DNA of 37,224 nucleotides. It comes from Ardenticatena sp. (GTDB lineage Bacteria > Chloroflexota > Anaerolineae > Ardenticatenales > Ardenticatenaceae). Each line of letters begins with the position of its first letter. Within the stretch, counting starts at the first letter, position 1. A model generated the notes under the pieces. It did no database searches. It was not told where the DNA came from and saw only the letters and a program-made list of their open reading frames with translations. The translations under genes were made by a program, and so were the position numbers. Location: positions 1-37,224 of the forward strand of contig WFOS01000019.1 of assembly GCA_015487975.1 (NCBI GenBank), in the 5' to 3' direction. This document shows, piece after piece, positions 8,725 to 19,405 of this stretch.

Positions 8725-9926
8725 TACCCCTCCTCCTGGTACGCACGTGGTAACCGCACAACGAATGTCGTGCCTTGCCCAGGGGCGCTTTGCACCCGAA
8801 TACTTCCCCCCAACAATTGGACGAGCCGTTGTGTCAATGGCATTCCCAAACCGGTACCACGTGTTTCGCGGGCAACGTTGGCGCGTGTGAATGGGACAAA
8901 CAACAAACGCAAATCTTCTTCACTCATCCCCATCCCCGTATCACGCACCGTGATATACACCCATTCTGTGTTCGAACGGGGCTCGATTTTCACCGACAGT
9001 CGGATTGATCCATTTTGGGTGAATTTGGCCGCATTGCTGAGCAAGTTGTAAAGAATCTGGCGCACTTTGACCGGATCACTCTGGATAGGTGGCAACGTTT
9101 GGGAAAACTCAACGGTCAGGGTATTGCCATTGCGAGCAATGAGTGGACGAATGGTCTCGATGACTGTTTGAACCTCACGTTTCAAGTCGAATGAAGTCAT
9201 GTGAACTTCCGTTTTTCCGGCATCGATACGTGCTAGATCGAGTGTTTCGTTGACAAGATGAAGCAAATGTTGCCCAGCGTCATAGGTCTTGCGCAAGACA
9301 TCGGCAACTTCGCTTTCACTGTTCACAAAGGCATCTTCCAACACATATTCGAGATACCCTAACATGGCACTCAATGGTGTGCGCAGCTCATGGCTGAAAT
9401 GCGCCAAAAACGTTGCTCGTGCCTCTGCCATTTCGCGTAGTTTTTCTTGTGAAGATTCCAGTTCAGTCGATAGTCTGACCAGATCTGCCACACGTTGTGC
9501 CAGTTCACGATTGGTGGCTTCCAGTTTTGCGGCGTTTTGATCGCGCCAACGCGCCAGAACGAAAATCGAGACAAGGAGGAGAAGAAGGGGGGGGCGCTCG
9601 ATGAACGCATCAGGCTCCATTTCCCCAATGCTGATTTTCTGCACCATCAGTGCAAACGAAATGAGAACCCACGCGATCCCCCGCACGGCAAAGGTACGCC
9701 ATGTCCAGAAAAAGGCACCTATGCCCAACCATGCGTAAATGAGATAGAGCCAAAATTCGAATTCATCGTGAAGAGCCCATGTCAACACAGCACTTATGAC
9801 AAGCAACCCATCGATAAGCCCAATATCGCCAATCACAGGCACACGAACAAGGCGAACAGCCCAACGTTCGACTGTTGCCAGATCGAACCATGACGAAACG
9901 CGAGCAGATTCGCTTTGCTCATGCAT
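8724..9926 (-). CDS. Membrane sensor histidine kinase (4 TM, no PAS)
   Basis: A 400-residue kinase. The ATG at 9926 is chosen over upstream ones because AGGAGG lies six bases before it. Four hydrophobic segments (about 35-52, 58-74, 83-98 and 113-127) form a compact membrane anchor. A coiled coil (about 130-170) leads to HisKA with H179 in HFSHELRTPLSA, then HATPase with NLLSNAAKF, DTGMGM and GTGLGMPLT. No periplasmic sensor loop or PAS is evident, so it may sense membrane state or a partner protein. Its start overlaps the stop of the decayed kinase frame upstream (ATGCATGA), which suggests the operon once continued unbroken. Its stop overlaps the start of the hybrid kinase gene downstream. 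Confidence 0.92.
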   Translation of the reverse strand: MHEQSESARVSSWFDLATVERWAVRLVRVPVIGDIGLIDGLLVISAVLTWALHDEFEFWLYLIYAWLGIGAFFWTWRTFAVRGIAWVLISFALMVQKISIGEMEPDAFIERPPLLLLLVSIFVLARWRDQNAAKLEATNRELAQRVADLVRLSTELESSQEKLREMAEARATFLAHFSHELRTPLSAMLGYLEYVLEDAFVNSESEVADVLRKTYDAGQHLLHLVNETLDLARIDAGKTEVHMTSFDLKREVQTVIETIRPLIARNGNTLTVEFSQTLPPIQSDPVKVRQILYNLLSNAAKFTQNGSIRLSVKIEPRSNTEWVYITVRDTGMGMSEEDLRLLFVPFTRANVARETRGTGLGMPLTQRLVQLLGGSIRVQSAPGQGTTFVVRLPRAYQEEG

Positions 9927-10551
9927 GGAATGCCTCCTGAGTCGCGAATGCCGGTGCATGCTCCCTACGGCCATGCGCGGAAAAAACAACAATGGGTACA
10001 GTCGTGCCTTTTCCGAGCTGACTTTCAATTGAGAATGTTGCCCCAAGCATGTCGAAAAATGTTTCCATCAGCGTCAGGCCAAAGTCAAGTTCCCTCTCCC
10101 TCTCTCTCGCCACCAGAATTGGCAAGCAGCAACACATCACTCGCCATTTGCAGTCAATCATTGGCGGCGCGGCGAATCCGTCGCAAAGCTGGCGTACCGA
10201 TGAAGAGAACATGGCCCCAAGACGGTTGCATGCCTGCTCTGAATGCCAGCCAAAGCCAGGATCTCCAAACACCCCCAAAACCAGCGCCACGAGAGAGCGA
10301 ATACTCCCACACCGATGAATCAGAACCGCTCGATTCGTTGCCAAACGTCGTTGACCAATCAACAAATACAAGTGAACTCACACGCTGAGCCACACCACTA
10401 TCGCGATCAGAAAGGCCAATCAGGATCGCGAGCAACACCCGCTCATCAAGCGCATGCCGAAAGGTTGCCGGCACAATTTCGCAGTTATCGTCTTTGTGGC
10501 GATTGTGATCCCTTGTCAGCACGTTCCTTGCCCTCACAGGGATATCGTTCG
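9919..10551 (-). pseudogene. Decayed histidine kinase-like gene remnant
   Basis: This 630-base gap between two intact kinase genes has no single convincing frame. One minus-strand frame, ending with TGA at 9919-9921, encodes a clear HATPase tail: FGLTLMETFFDMLG followed by SIESQLGKGTTV, matching the G2 box and last strand of histidine kinases. Upstream, in another frame, a stretch ending LRRIRRAAND runs into a stop, and a third frame (MASDVLLLANSGG) bridges the two. The frames switch around a GA-rich run (10092-10109), a plausible slippage site. The upstream part (10240-10540, including DERVLLAILIGLSDRDSG) is not recognised. The surviving stop overlaps the next gene's start, as expected for a former operon member. 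It is most likely a frameshifted, degraded kinase, but a short novel gene cannot be excluded. Confidence 0.6.
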
Positions 10552-12393
10552 CTATGATGCAGGCACCTCTGTTTGCACGTCATCAGCCTGTTGCCTTCCT
10601 GGTTGTGGGGCCACAAGCGGGAGCACGACAGTAAATGTACTTCCTTGTCCAGGCTTGCTGACAACATGGATACTCCCTCCCAGCAATTCACAAAAATGCC
10701 GTGTAATCGGCAATCCTAATCCGGTTCCTCCAAAAGCACGTGTTGGCGAATTGTCCCCCTGCTCGAAAGGTCGAAAGATCACATCCAGTTTGTCTTCGGG
10801 AATCCCGACCCCTGTATCGTGCACTTCGATACGTATCATATCGTTCTGCCCAGTGGCACTGGTTGTGCGCGAGATATGCAGACGCACCGTTCCTTGTTGT
10901 GTAAATTTCGCGGCATTGCTCAGCAGATTGTAGAGGATCTGGCGCACCTTCGCACGGTCGCTATACATGCGCAATCCTGATGGAAGCTCGTTCACATACT
11001 CGAAGGCGTTGTCGTTTTCACGCACCAAGGGGCGTATTGTTCCAACCACCTCATCGAGCAGCCGTTGCACATCGAACCAATCCAGGTCCATGCGCATCTT
11101 GCCCGCTTCGATTTTGGACATGTCCAGGATTTCGCCAATGATTTCGAGCAATTGCCGCCCCGACAGTTGAATGCGTTCGAGCGACGGGATGAGCGATTCA
11201 TACTCACCAGTGGCGATATCTTCCATGAGCATTTCGGTGTATCCGATAATGACCGTCAACGGTGTGCGCAATTCATGACTCATGTTGGCTAAAAAGACGC
11301 TTTTGGCATGGCTAGCGGCCTCGGCAGCATCACGCGCGGCTGCCAATTCCATGGCTGTACGTCGCGCTTCGGTCACGTCATGGAGCGTGAGAATCGTGCC
11401 CAAGCGGCGTCCTACATCGTCATGTAACTCGCTCCTTTCAACCTCGTAGTAGCGCTCTTCCCCGTTGCTTTCACGTGTTATCTCATGACGTCCTGGCTGT
11501 TCCAAACAGACACGAATCGTCTCTGCTACGTCTGGAAAAGCGTGCTCATACAAACGTCCCAGCACATCATGCTCGGCCATAGGCGGCGTTCCCAACATTT
11601 CCAGCGCCGCCGGGTTGATGTCGATAATGCGTCCTTCCAGATCAAGCACCACCACCCCCGTTGGGGAACTACGGATGACCGTTTCACGTGCGACCGGCAC
11701 AATACGGAACAACTGATAACGGAACAATCCCCATACCAATGCAAGGACACTGACCCCAAACGTATAGGGCGTTGTGTCAATCCCTGGCAAAGGATTTTTC
11801 CCCAACAAATACGCTATACTTGCCAGCCAGGGGAAGAAAATAGCCAGAAGCAAGCTCATTGTTTGCCCACGATAGACGTGTTGCCGGCGCAACATAAACC
11901 GCAAGAGGAAAAGGGCCCCAACGAAAAGCGCCCCATACGCATACAGCACATGGATCCAAAACCAGGGGCCATACGTGGGGCGCAAAACCGGCACCAACCC
12001 ATCTGTCGCGAGCTCATGCGCTTGCCATACAAGATCGACGGCAGGATATCCCCACAAGAAAATGACTGTGAGCGCCCCTATCCCACCCAATATTGCCAAC
12101 ACCCAACGCGGAAATTGCTTTTGCTGGGTATATTCATAGGTGAACAGCAACCAGCCTAATGGAACAAGCACAATTGCTGGATACTGCACCTTGACAACAA
12201 GCAATTTGAGTTCCGCCGTCGGCAACAAGAGACTGAGCGCATGTGTGATACACCACCAAACCGTTGCCCCCCCAAACAGGATGAACCCCCGTAGCGCAGG
12301 CTGGCGAAAACGATACCAGACCTGCATCACAAGGGCAGTAATTGCAGCTGCCATCGCCCACAATATGAGAATAGCAACAGCAGCAACACTCAT
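10552..12393 (-). CDS. 7TM-PAS sensor histidine kinase (HisKA_7TM family), paralogue A
   Basis: A 613-residue kinase. The ATG at 12393 has CAGGAG eight bases upstream; the in-frame ATG at 12426 has none. About seven hydrophobic helices (5-225) carry the motifs WWCITHAL, FTYEYT and GLFRYQLF, typical of the N-terminal 7TM region of HisKA_7TM kinases. A PAS domain (about 235-345) follows, then HisKA with H373 in MSHELRTPLT, and HATPase with NLLSNAAKF, DTGVGI and GTGLGLPIT. It closely resembles the adjacent kinase at 12454-14259 in all domains and clearly arose by tandem duplication. It has no receiver of its own. The probable partners are the receiver-cyclase at the head of the array or the lone receivers. 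The ligand is unknown. Confidence 0.93.
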   Translation of the reverse strand: MSVAAVAILILWAMAAAITALVMQVWYRFRQPALRGFILFGGATVWWCITHALSLLLPTAELKLLVVKVQYPAIVLVPLGWLLFTYEYTQQKQFPRWVLAILGGIGALTVIFLWGYPAVDLVWQAHELATDGLVPVLRPTYGPWFWIHVLYAYGALFVGALFLLRFMLRRQHVYRGQTMSLLLAIFFPWLASIAYLLGKNPLPGIDTTPYTFGVSVLALVWGLFRYQLFRIVPVARETVIRSSPTGVVVLDLEGRIIDINPAALEMLGTPPMAEHDVLGRLYEHAFPDVAETIRVCLEQPGRHEITRESNGEERYYEVERSELHDDVGRRLGTILTLHDVTEARRTAMELAAARDAAEAASHAKSVFLANMSHELRTPLTVIIGYTEMLMEDIATGEYESLIPSLERIQLSGRQLLEIIGEILDMSKIEAGKMRMDLDWFDVQRLLDEVVGTIRPLVRENDNAFEYVNELPSGLRMYSDRAKVRQILYNLLSNAAKFTQQGTVRLHISRTTSATGQNDMIRIEVHDTGVGIPEDKLDVIFRPFEQGDNSPTRAFGGTGLGLPITRHFCELLGGSIHVVSKPGQGSTFTVVLPLVAPQPGRQQADDVQTEVPAS

Positions 12394-12430
12394 TTCACTA
12401 TCTCCTGTGGCACTTTGCGTCTTCATTGAT

Positions 12431-12451
12431 AAAAACCCAGCATGGGTTTTT
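12431..12451 (-). terminator. Perfect A/T-tailed hairpin between the two 7TM kinases
   Basis: AAAAACCCA and TGGGTTTTT form a perfect 9-bp stem with a 3-nt loop, three bases after the stop of the upstream kinase gene. The stem has only four G-C pairs. Its own right arm supplies the T-run on either strand. I read it as a partial intra-operon terminator that could lower expression of genes further down. Confidence 0.45.
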
Positions 12452-12453
12452 GG

Positions 12454-14255
<1,802 letters not shown>

Positions 14256-14259
<4 letters not shown>

Positions 14260-15353
14260 GAAAACCGCCGCTCCCGTTCATCCAATGACCGCCGTCTCTC
14301 TACGAGATAGGCAGTCATCCGCCCCTTGCCCTTGATATGCACCTGATGCGGTTTTCCTTCTGCGCATGCCTGAACAGCCTGCCAGGTCGCTTCCGAGACA
14401 AGAACGGTGTTGATGGGAGCCACATCTTGCAAGCGACTGGCAAGGTTCACCGTATCTCCCCATACATCATACTGAAAGCGCACACTCCCCAACACACCCG
14501 CGGCAACAGGGCCAGTCGCAATGCCAATACGCAACTGCACAGGGGCACCATGCGGCCAACGCCATGCTTGCACCGATTCATGCAGAGCCAGCGCCAATCG
14601 AACGAGGCGCTCTGCATGATCGTCGCATGGCTCGGGAACCCCTGCCGCCGCCATAAACGCATCCCCAATGGTTTTGATTTTGTCCGCGCCGAACGATGCG
14701 GTCAGCGCTTCAAAATGTCCCCACAGTTCACCCAAAAACTGCACAACGTCCTGCGCCGAAAGTCGGGCGGCACGGCTAGTAAAATCGACGATATCGGCAA
14801 ACAAAATGCTGGCCGACGGGTATTGGTCTGCTAGAATGCCATCGTCATACCCTTGTTTTAGACGCTCGGCAATGGCGCGTGGGAAGAGGCTATGCAAGAG
14901 TTGTTCGGTACGCGCCTGTTCCTGACGCAAAGCACGCAAAGCAGCCTGTTCGCGGTCGTGTAGGCGTTTGCGTTCTAGCAGATTGTCTATGCGAGCGTAC
15001 AGAAATACCGACTTGAAGGGCTTCACGAGATAATCATCCGCCCCCATGCGAATGCATTTGACGATACTGTCGGTATCGTTGAGGGCTGATAACACCACCA
15101 CCGGAATATGGCGTAAAGACAGATCGGATTTGATGGTTTCCAGCGTTTCGAAGCCGTTCATCTCTGGCATCATTATGTCGAGCAGGATGATATCCACAGG
15201 CTCAGATGCCAGAATCTGCAACGCTTCTCGGCCATGCCGGGCTTCCAGCACGGTGTGCCCACGCCGTTCCAGGCGCATGCGCATCAGGGCACGCAAATCA
15301 TCAGTATCTTCGACGACAAGAATGCGACTGACTTCTTTCTGTTGAGTTGTCAT
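14256..15353 (-). CDS. Response regulator with class III adenylate/guanylate cyclase output
   Basis: A 365-residue protein: receiver (about 9-125; D59 in LLDIMMPEMNG, Lys in VKPF), a coiled-coil linker (about 125-165) and a class III cyclase domain (about 180-345). The catalytic set is complete: metal ligands D187 (FADIVDFT) and D231 (KTIGD), purine-reading K227 and D296 (YDVWGD), and transition-state N303 and R307 (VNLASR). The Lys/Asp pair favours ATP over GTP, so cAMP is the predicted product. Cyclases of this type act as homodimers, and phosphorylation of the receiver would tune dimer geometry. The ATG at 15353 is preferred; a TTG at 15365 is in frame and neither has a strong ribosome binding site. 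It heads the signalling array and is coupled to the 7TM kinase downstream. Confidence 0.94.
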
Positions 15354-15436
15354 ACGCAAAGCCAATTGGTCGGGCGATCGAAATATTTTTTGCGTTCATA
15401 GAACAGAATGAATGGTAAACCTTACAACACATATTA

Positions 15437-15470
15437 CAAAAAGAAAAGCAGGCTGGACGTTTCCAGCCTG
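15437..15470 (-). terminator. Intrinsic terminator after the DUF3179 lipoprotein gene
   Basis: A 9-bp stem (CAGGCTGGA/TCCAGCCTG, 15449-15470) has a 4-nt loop. On the minus strand it is followed by CTTTTCTTTTTG. It lies 40 bases past the stop at 15510 and separates that gene from the signalling array. Confidence 0.88.
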
Positions 15471-15509
15471 TGTATTCGGTTACATGCTCCTGGCACCGCT
15501 ACATGCTGT

Positions 15510-16703
15510 TTACGGCGCAAAGATGCGCGTATCGGGGCGGAATGCCGCCCATGAAAACCAAAAGTGATTGATGCTTACCACTGGCTCTAATGTGCGTCCC
15601 TGCCATTCACCGGTCAGTGCCTGCCCCAAAGGCGACCATTGGGTATTGGTATCTGTATCGCGAATGGTTTTGCCATCCCATATAAAGGTAAGCGTCCGAC
15701 CATCGAGGACGCGCGAAAAGGCCAATGCGGTACCGACATCGCGGCTTTCGGCAATGAGGTCCCCATCCAGCGCCGATGCTGTACCAGGCGACCAAAAAAC
15801 GACAATCGGCGCTCCATCTACGGTCGCATTGGCAACACGCACCTCTGCTAGCACATCGTAGGGAAATGCCACGGCATCGGTGTCACCAGCAACGGTCAGC
15901 ACTCGTGCCATTGGTGGCAGTCGCCCATCAATCGTGGGGCCATCGTACAAGAAGGGACGACTGTCTATGTCATCGTAGCCCACATAGGGGTTGCGCCCAT
16001 ATGCCCGATTGAAACCTGTTTCGCGTGAGAGCACTAGTCCGTCAGGATAGGTGGTTTTGAAAGATGCCCACGAAACAATCGCGGCCGGGTATGTTGTCAG
16101 CACAGCTCCTGTCAGCTCGCCGACAATGGCTTCGCCTGTTGCTTGCTGCCACCAACTTTCTGTTTGGCGGTCGTACATGATGAGATTGCTGTACCGCAGA
16201 CGCCCGGTCGTGCCAAAATCGAGCATCATGTCATGATACCGACGATCGAAAACGATGGCGGTGTTGCACAAGGGGCAAAAGGTTACTGCCACAGGGATGC
16301 CCCCCACTTCGGTATTGACGATTTCATGCCATGTGAGGATTTGCAGTGGAAATGCGCGTGCATCGCCATTCAGCACCACCAACACAACCGGTTCACGGTC
16401 GCGCAGCCATTCGTCGGCTTCATCCACTGAGATGTAACGGGGCGCATCGATCGCCGGAATCCCATCTTTTGGCGGACCACCCGAAAGGATTTCGCTATAT
16501 GGCACGCTGTGGCGCGTAAAATCGGTGGAAAATTCCCGCTGGACACCAGGGGGAAGGTCCTCAGCCTCCGGGGTCGTCTCCACGGTCGGGGTGGCGACGG
16601 AGTGCGTAGCCCTCTCATCCGTCGCTGATGAATTCGTCGTGGGTGTCCCACCACATGCCACTAGGAGAAACAGGCTGATTCCCACAACCAACCATTGCCA
16701 CAT
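15510..16703 (-). CDS. DUF3179 domain lipoprotein
   Basis: A 397-residue exported protein. The N-terminus has a hydrophobic signal segment ending in the lipobox LVAC (C17), so it should be lipid-anchored on the outer face of the membrane. A Thr/Glu-rich linker (about 20-55) precedes the conserved DUF3179 region. Hallmarks are the LTWHEIVN motif (123-130) and TFCPLCNTAIVF (141-152), whose two cysteines, C143 and C146, are characteristic of the family. The function of DUF3179 is not established; a redox or metal role for the CPLC motif is conjecture. The ATG at 16703 fits an upstream GAGG; GTG at 16709 is an alternative. It stands alone, with a terminator downstream and the rimO terminator upstream. 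Confidence 0.9.
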   Translation of the reverse strand: MWQWLVVGISLFLLVACGGTPTTNSSATDERATHSVATPTVETTPEAEDLPPGVQREFSTDFTRHSVPYSEILSGGPPKDGIPAIDAPRYISVDEADEWLRDREPVVLVVLNGDARAFPLQILTWHEIVNTEVGGIPVAVTFCPLCNTAIVFDRRYHDMMLDFGTTGRLRYSNLIMYDRQTESWWQQATGEAIVGELTGAVLTTYPAAIVSWASFKTTYPDGLVLSRETGFNRAYGRNPYVGYDDIDSRPFLYDGPTIDGRLPPMARVLTVAGDTDAVAFPYDVLAEVRVANATVDGAPIVVFWSPGTASALDGDLIAESRDVGTALAFSRVLDGRTLTFIWDGKTIRDTDTNTQWSPLGQALTGEWQGRTLEPVVSINHFWFSWAAFRPDTRIFAP

Positions 16704-16778
16704 GTTCACCTCGATTCATTCCCATGCAGGGCCTTCGTGTGAAGATTAGAAGCGGGAGCAACAGCCAATCTTACATCG

Positions 16779-16809
16779 AAAAGGCCGAACGTTGGGCAAC
16801 GTTCGGCCT
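16779..16809 (-). terminator. Intrinsic terminator of the rodZ-like/rimO unit
   Basis: A 12-bp stem (AGGCCGAACGTT/AACGTTCGGCCT) has a 4-nt loop and is followed on the minus strand by TTTTCG. It lies 18 bases past the rimO stop codon. Confidence 0.88.
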
Positions 16810-16827
16810 AGTGTGTTGCGAGGAAGT

Positions 16828-18225
16828 TCAGGATTCGCGCACTTCGATTGTGTCGAGACTGATGGCCACCGGTTTGGGTGGTGGTGTACGACGCGGTTTT
16901 CGCTTCACCACACGGGCTTCCAAGTCGTATGGCATGGCCCCTGTGATACGCACTGTCAACCGTTCGCCTGGCTCATATCGGCCCCGAACGAGAACATACC
17001 CATCCACTTCTGGCGCTTCACGATACGAGCGAGCCAGCGTCAGGTTGTTGTCTGCATCGTATCCATCCACAAGTACATCCAGCGTGCGCCCGAGCAGCCC
17101 TTCCTGCCGCGCGAGCGCAATGGGCTGCTGATGCGCCATTGCCCGCTCCCAACGCTCCTGTTTGACTTCATCCGGAATCTGGTCGGGGAATTCGGCGGCA
17201 GGCGTTCCCGGTTCTGGCGAAAAGGTGAAGACACCCACTTTGTCGAACTGGATAGCGCTCATGAAGTCGAGCAGATTTTGGAATTCGGCTTCGGTTTCCC
17301 CCGGGTAGCCAACGATGAACGTCGTTCGCAGACTGATATCGGGCATGGCTTCCCGAATGCGTTCAAAAAAGCGGTAGATGCGTTCCATTTTATGGGGGCG
17401 GCGCATGCGTTTGAGGACGTTGGGATCGCCATGCTGCAAAGGCATATCCAAGTAATTGCAAATGCGTTCATGCGTCGCCATCACTTCGATCAGGCGCTCT
17501 GAGGCATGTCCTGGATAGGCATACATGAGACGAAACCAGACATCCCCTTCGACTTCACGCATCAGGTGTTCGAGGAGAGTGGGCAAGCCATCAGATTCTC
17601 CCCAATCACGACCGTAGGCTGTCAAATCTTGCGCCACCAGGACAATCTCCTGCACACCTTGCGCCACCAGCTCTTGTGCTTCACGAATGACCGTCCCTGG
17701 TCGCTTCGAGCGCTGTGGGCCTTTGAAACTGGGGATGGTACAAAAGGCGCATGGTGCTGAACACCCATCGGCAATTTTCAGGTAGGCGCTATGCCCTTCT
17801 GCACGACGGCTCACGCTGTCGGCCACATGGTTGCGGGCATCGGGGGGCATCACATAGGCACGCCAGCGGGCTTCTTCTTTTCGCTCGCGCAACTGCTGAA
17901 TGAACTCGGCAATGCGTGTCCATTGCTGGGTGCCAATGATGCCATCTAGCGCTGGGACTTCATCGGCAAGAGCCGCGCCGTATCGCTCACTCAAACAGCC
18001 AGCCGCAACCAGCATCTGCCCCGGTTTCTTTCGTGCGCCAAGGGCGTTCAGTGTTTCAATGCTCTCCTGCCGCGCTGCCTGCAAAAAACCACAGGTGTTC
18101 ACAATCAGGACATCAGCCTCTTCAGGTGCGCCGGGTTCGTAGCCGGCGGCACGCAGCAATGTACCAATGCCTTCGCTATCAGCAATATTTTTGGCACACC
18201 CTAACGTCACAACGTGGTATTTCAT
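16828..18225 (-). CDS. rimO: Ribosomal protein S12 methylthiotransferase RimO
   Basis: A 465-residue radical-SAM enzyme that adds a methylthio group to an Asp of ribosomal protein S12. The N-terminal MTTase domain has the three cysteines for the auxiliary 4Fe-4S cluster: C10 (TLGCAKN), C45 (VNTCGF) and C77 (AAGCLSE). The radical-SAM core has CSAPCAFC (C155, C159, C162). A TRAM-like beta domain follows (about 375-440), and a basic Pro-rich tail extends the C-terminus. Length is slightly above the usual 440 because of this tail. The LGCAKN...DSE opening and the core sequence favour RimO over MiaB, which modifies tRNA. It starts 23 bases after the RodZ-like gene on the same strand, so the two are probably co-transcribed. 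Confidence 0.93.
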   Translation of the reverse strand: MKYHVVTLGCAKNIADSEGIGTLLRAAGYEPGAPEEADVLIVNTCGFLQAARQESIETLNALGARKKPGQMLVAAGCLSERYGAALADEVPALDGIIGTQQWTRIAEFIQQLRERKEEARWRAYVMPPDARNHVADSVSRRAEGHSAYLKIADGCSAPCAFCTIPSFKGPQRSKRPGTVIREAQELVAQGVQEIVLVAQDLTAYGRDWGESDGLPTLLEHLMREVEGDVWFRLMYAYPGHASERLIEVMATHERICNYLDMPLQHGDPNVLKRMRRPHKMERIYRFFERIREAMPDISLRTTFIVGYPGETEAEFQNLLDFMSAIQFDKVGVFTFSPEPGTPAAEFPDQIPDEVKQERWERAMAHQQPIALARQEGLLGRTLDVLVDGYDADNNLTLARSYREAPEVDGYVLVRGRYEPGERLTVRITGAMPYDLEARVVKRKPRRTPPPKPVAISLDTIEVRES

Positions 18226-18248
18226 CTTCTACGCCTCATCAAGCCAGT

Positions 18249-19172
18249 TTACCCCGTCGTTGTGGGGACAGGTGTTGGCTGTGGTTCACCCAACACAGGC
18301 ATACCGCTTTGGGCATCGAGGTAAATTTCGCGCGACAAAACTTCGCCCGAATCGCCCAAAACACCAATGTCCACCCCGTTCACGAAGACACGCGTTCCCC
18401 CTGCGTTGCCTGTCCGCAAAAAGATGCGCTCTCGGCCAATCCACTCCAACGTGTCACCCGGCTGCATCAGCCCTTCGAACATTTTTTGGCCGTCCACTTC
18501 GACCAGCAGCCAGACATCTTGTTCGGCTTGCACCTGCACTTGGAGACCTTCCGCTGCTATAGGTGGCGCCGCCTCGCCCGGTGTCGGTGTGGGGGTACGC
18601 GGTGGGCGTGTTGCTGTCGGCACAGGCGTTGCCGTCGGTGTGGGCGTTGGCGTGGGCGTCGTTGCTATTGTTTCGCCCTCTTGCGTTTCCGCACCGGCTA
18701 TCAGCACTGTTGGTGTGGGCGTTGGTGTGGCGCCATTTTCGTTCATCAACAAACCCGCCAACCCTACACGCTCCAACCATACTGTACGCTGTGGATAGAG
18801 CCACATCAGCGCCCCCAACACAGCCAACACGCCAACGACCAACGCAAGGGCAGAAACAAGCCGCCTCCACGGCACCGCCGAAGGTGCCAGTGGTTCATCG
18901 ATCTCGCTTTCAATGTGGAACTGTTCGGCGGTCAGGATCTCGATGCGTGGGGCGCCCAATGCAGTCATCAGCGTTTCAGGGTCGAGGCCAACAGCCCGTG
19001 CGAAATTCCGTACAAACCCCCGCGTCACCACATCATCCGGCAATGCCGCGAAGTTGTCGTTTTCGATCGCTTCCAAGTATTCCAGGCGAATGCGTGTTTC
19101 CGCAGCCACATCTTCCAACGAAAGCCCACGCGCCTCACGTGCTTCACGCAATTGTTGTCCAATACTTGCCAT
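18249..19172 (-). CDS. RodZ-like HTH membrane protein with DUF4115 domain
   Basis: A 307-residue single-pass membrane protein. The ATG at 19172 is chosen for GGAGAGAG just upstream. Domains: a cytoplasmic helix-turn-helix of the Xre/HTH_25 type (about 1-75, GQQLREAREARGLSLEDVA), a transmembrane helix (about 108-130), a Thr-Pro repeat linker (about 148-215) and an extracellular beta-rich DUF4115 domain (about 222-290, with DVWLLVEVDGQKMFEG). In rod-shaped bacteria RodZ links MreB to the wall machinery, and this architecture is the same. The long TP linker is typical of Chloroflexota surface proteins. Next to rimO and divergent from an LCP-family gene, it fits an envelope role. The gene is called RodZ-like because MreB binding cannot be seen. 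Confidence 0.85.
   Translation of the reverse strand: MASIGQQLREAREARGLSLEDVAAETRIRLEYLEAIENDNFAALPDDVVTRGFVRNFARAVGLDPETLMTALGAPRIEILTAEQFHIESEIDEPLAPSAVPWRRLVSALALVVGVLAVLGALMWLYPQRTVWLERVGLAGLLMNENGATPTPTPTVLIAGAETQEGETIATTPTPTPTPTATPVPTATRPPRTPTPTPGEAAPPIAAEGLQVQVQAEQDVWLLVEVDGQKMFEGLMQPGDTLEWIGRERIFLRTGNAGGTRVFVNGVDIGVLGDSGEVLSREIYLDAQSGMPVLGEPQPTPVPTTTG
18586..18735 (-). repeat. Thr-Pro codon repeat tract inside the RodZ-like gene
   Basis: Imperfect gtgggcgttggcgtgg-type units on the plus strand encode runs of TPTPT in the linker of the RodZ-like protein. The tract is coding and in frame throughout. Such tracts are prone to length change by slippage. Confidence 0.7.
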
Positions 19173-19212
19173 GCGGTTCTCTCTCCACATGTTATCAAGT
19201 TTGCAGCAGCGA

Positions 19213-19240
19213 AGTATAAGTGAGAAAAGCAAAACACCAA
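19213..19240 (-). promoter_or_regulatory. Sigma70-like promoter for the RodZ-like gene
   Basis: Minus strand: TTGGTG (19240-19235), 16-base spacer, TATACT (19218-19213). This gives a 5' leader of about 35 bases. The -35 match is weak and the -10 good. Confidence 0.5.
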
Positions 19241-19338
19241 ATACCCATTTCGGCCTTTTTCGAACATGCCCTCCCTCTTTGAAGCAATGATACATGCACG
19301 AAGAGCCCTTTTTCCCGCGAGATTTTCATCTTGATTGA

Positions 19339-19367
19339 TTGGCACTCGGCTTTGCCTGTGCTATACT
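19339..19367 (+). promoter_or_regulatory. Strong extended -10 promoter for the LCP gene
   Basis: TTGGCA (19339-19344), 17-base spacer, TGCTATACT with the -10 hexamer at 19362-19367. Predicted transcription start is near 19374, about 30 bases before the ATG at 19406. An in-frame GTG at 19376 would be almost leaderless. Confidence 0.75.
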
Positions 19368-19405
19368 CTGCCGCTGTGAAATCTCTCACATGTGTCGAGC
19401 AGGCT

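Noticed and set aside
18586-18735. Regularly repeated short units suggesting a CRISPR or minisatellite
   Set aside because: The units are in frame and encode the Thr-Pro linker of the RodZ-like protein; there are no spacers of uniform length.
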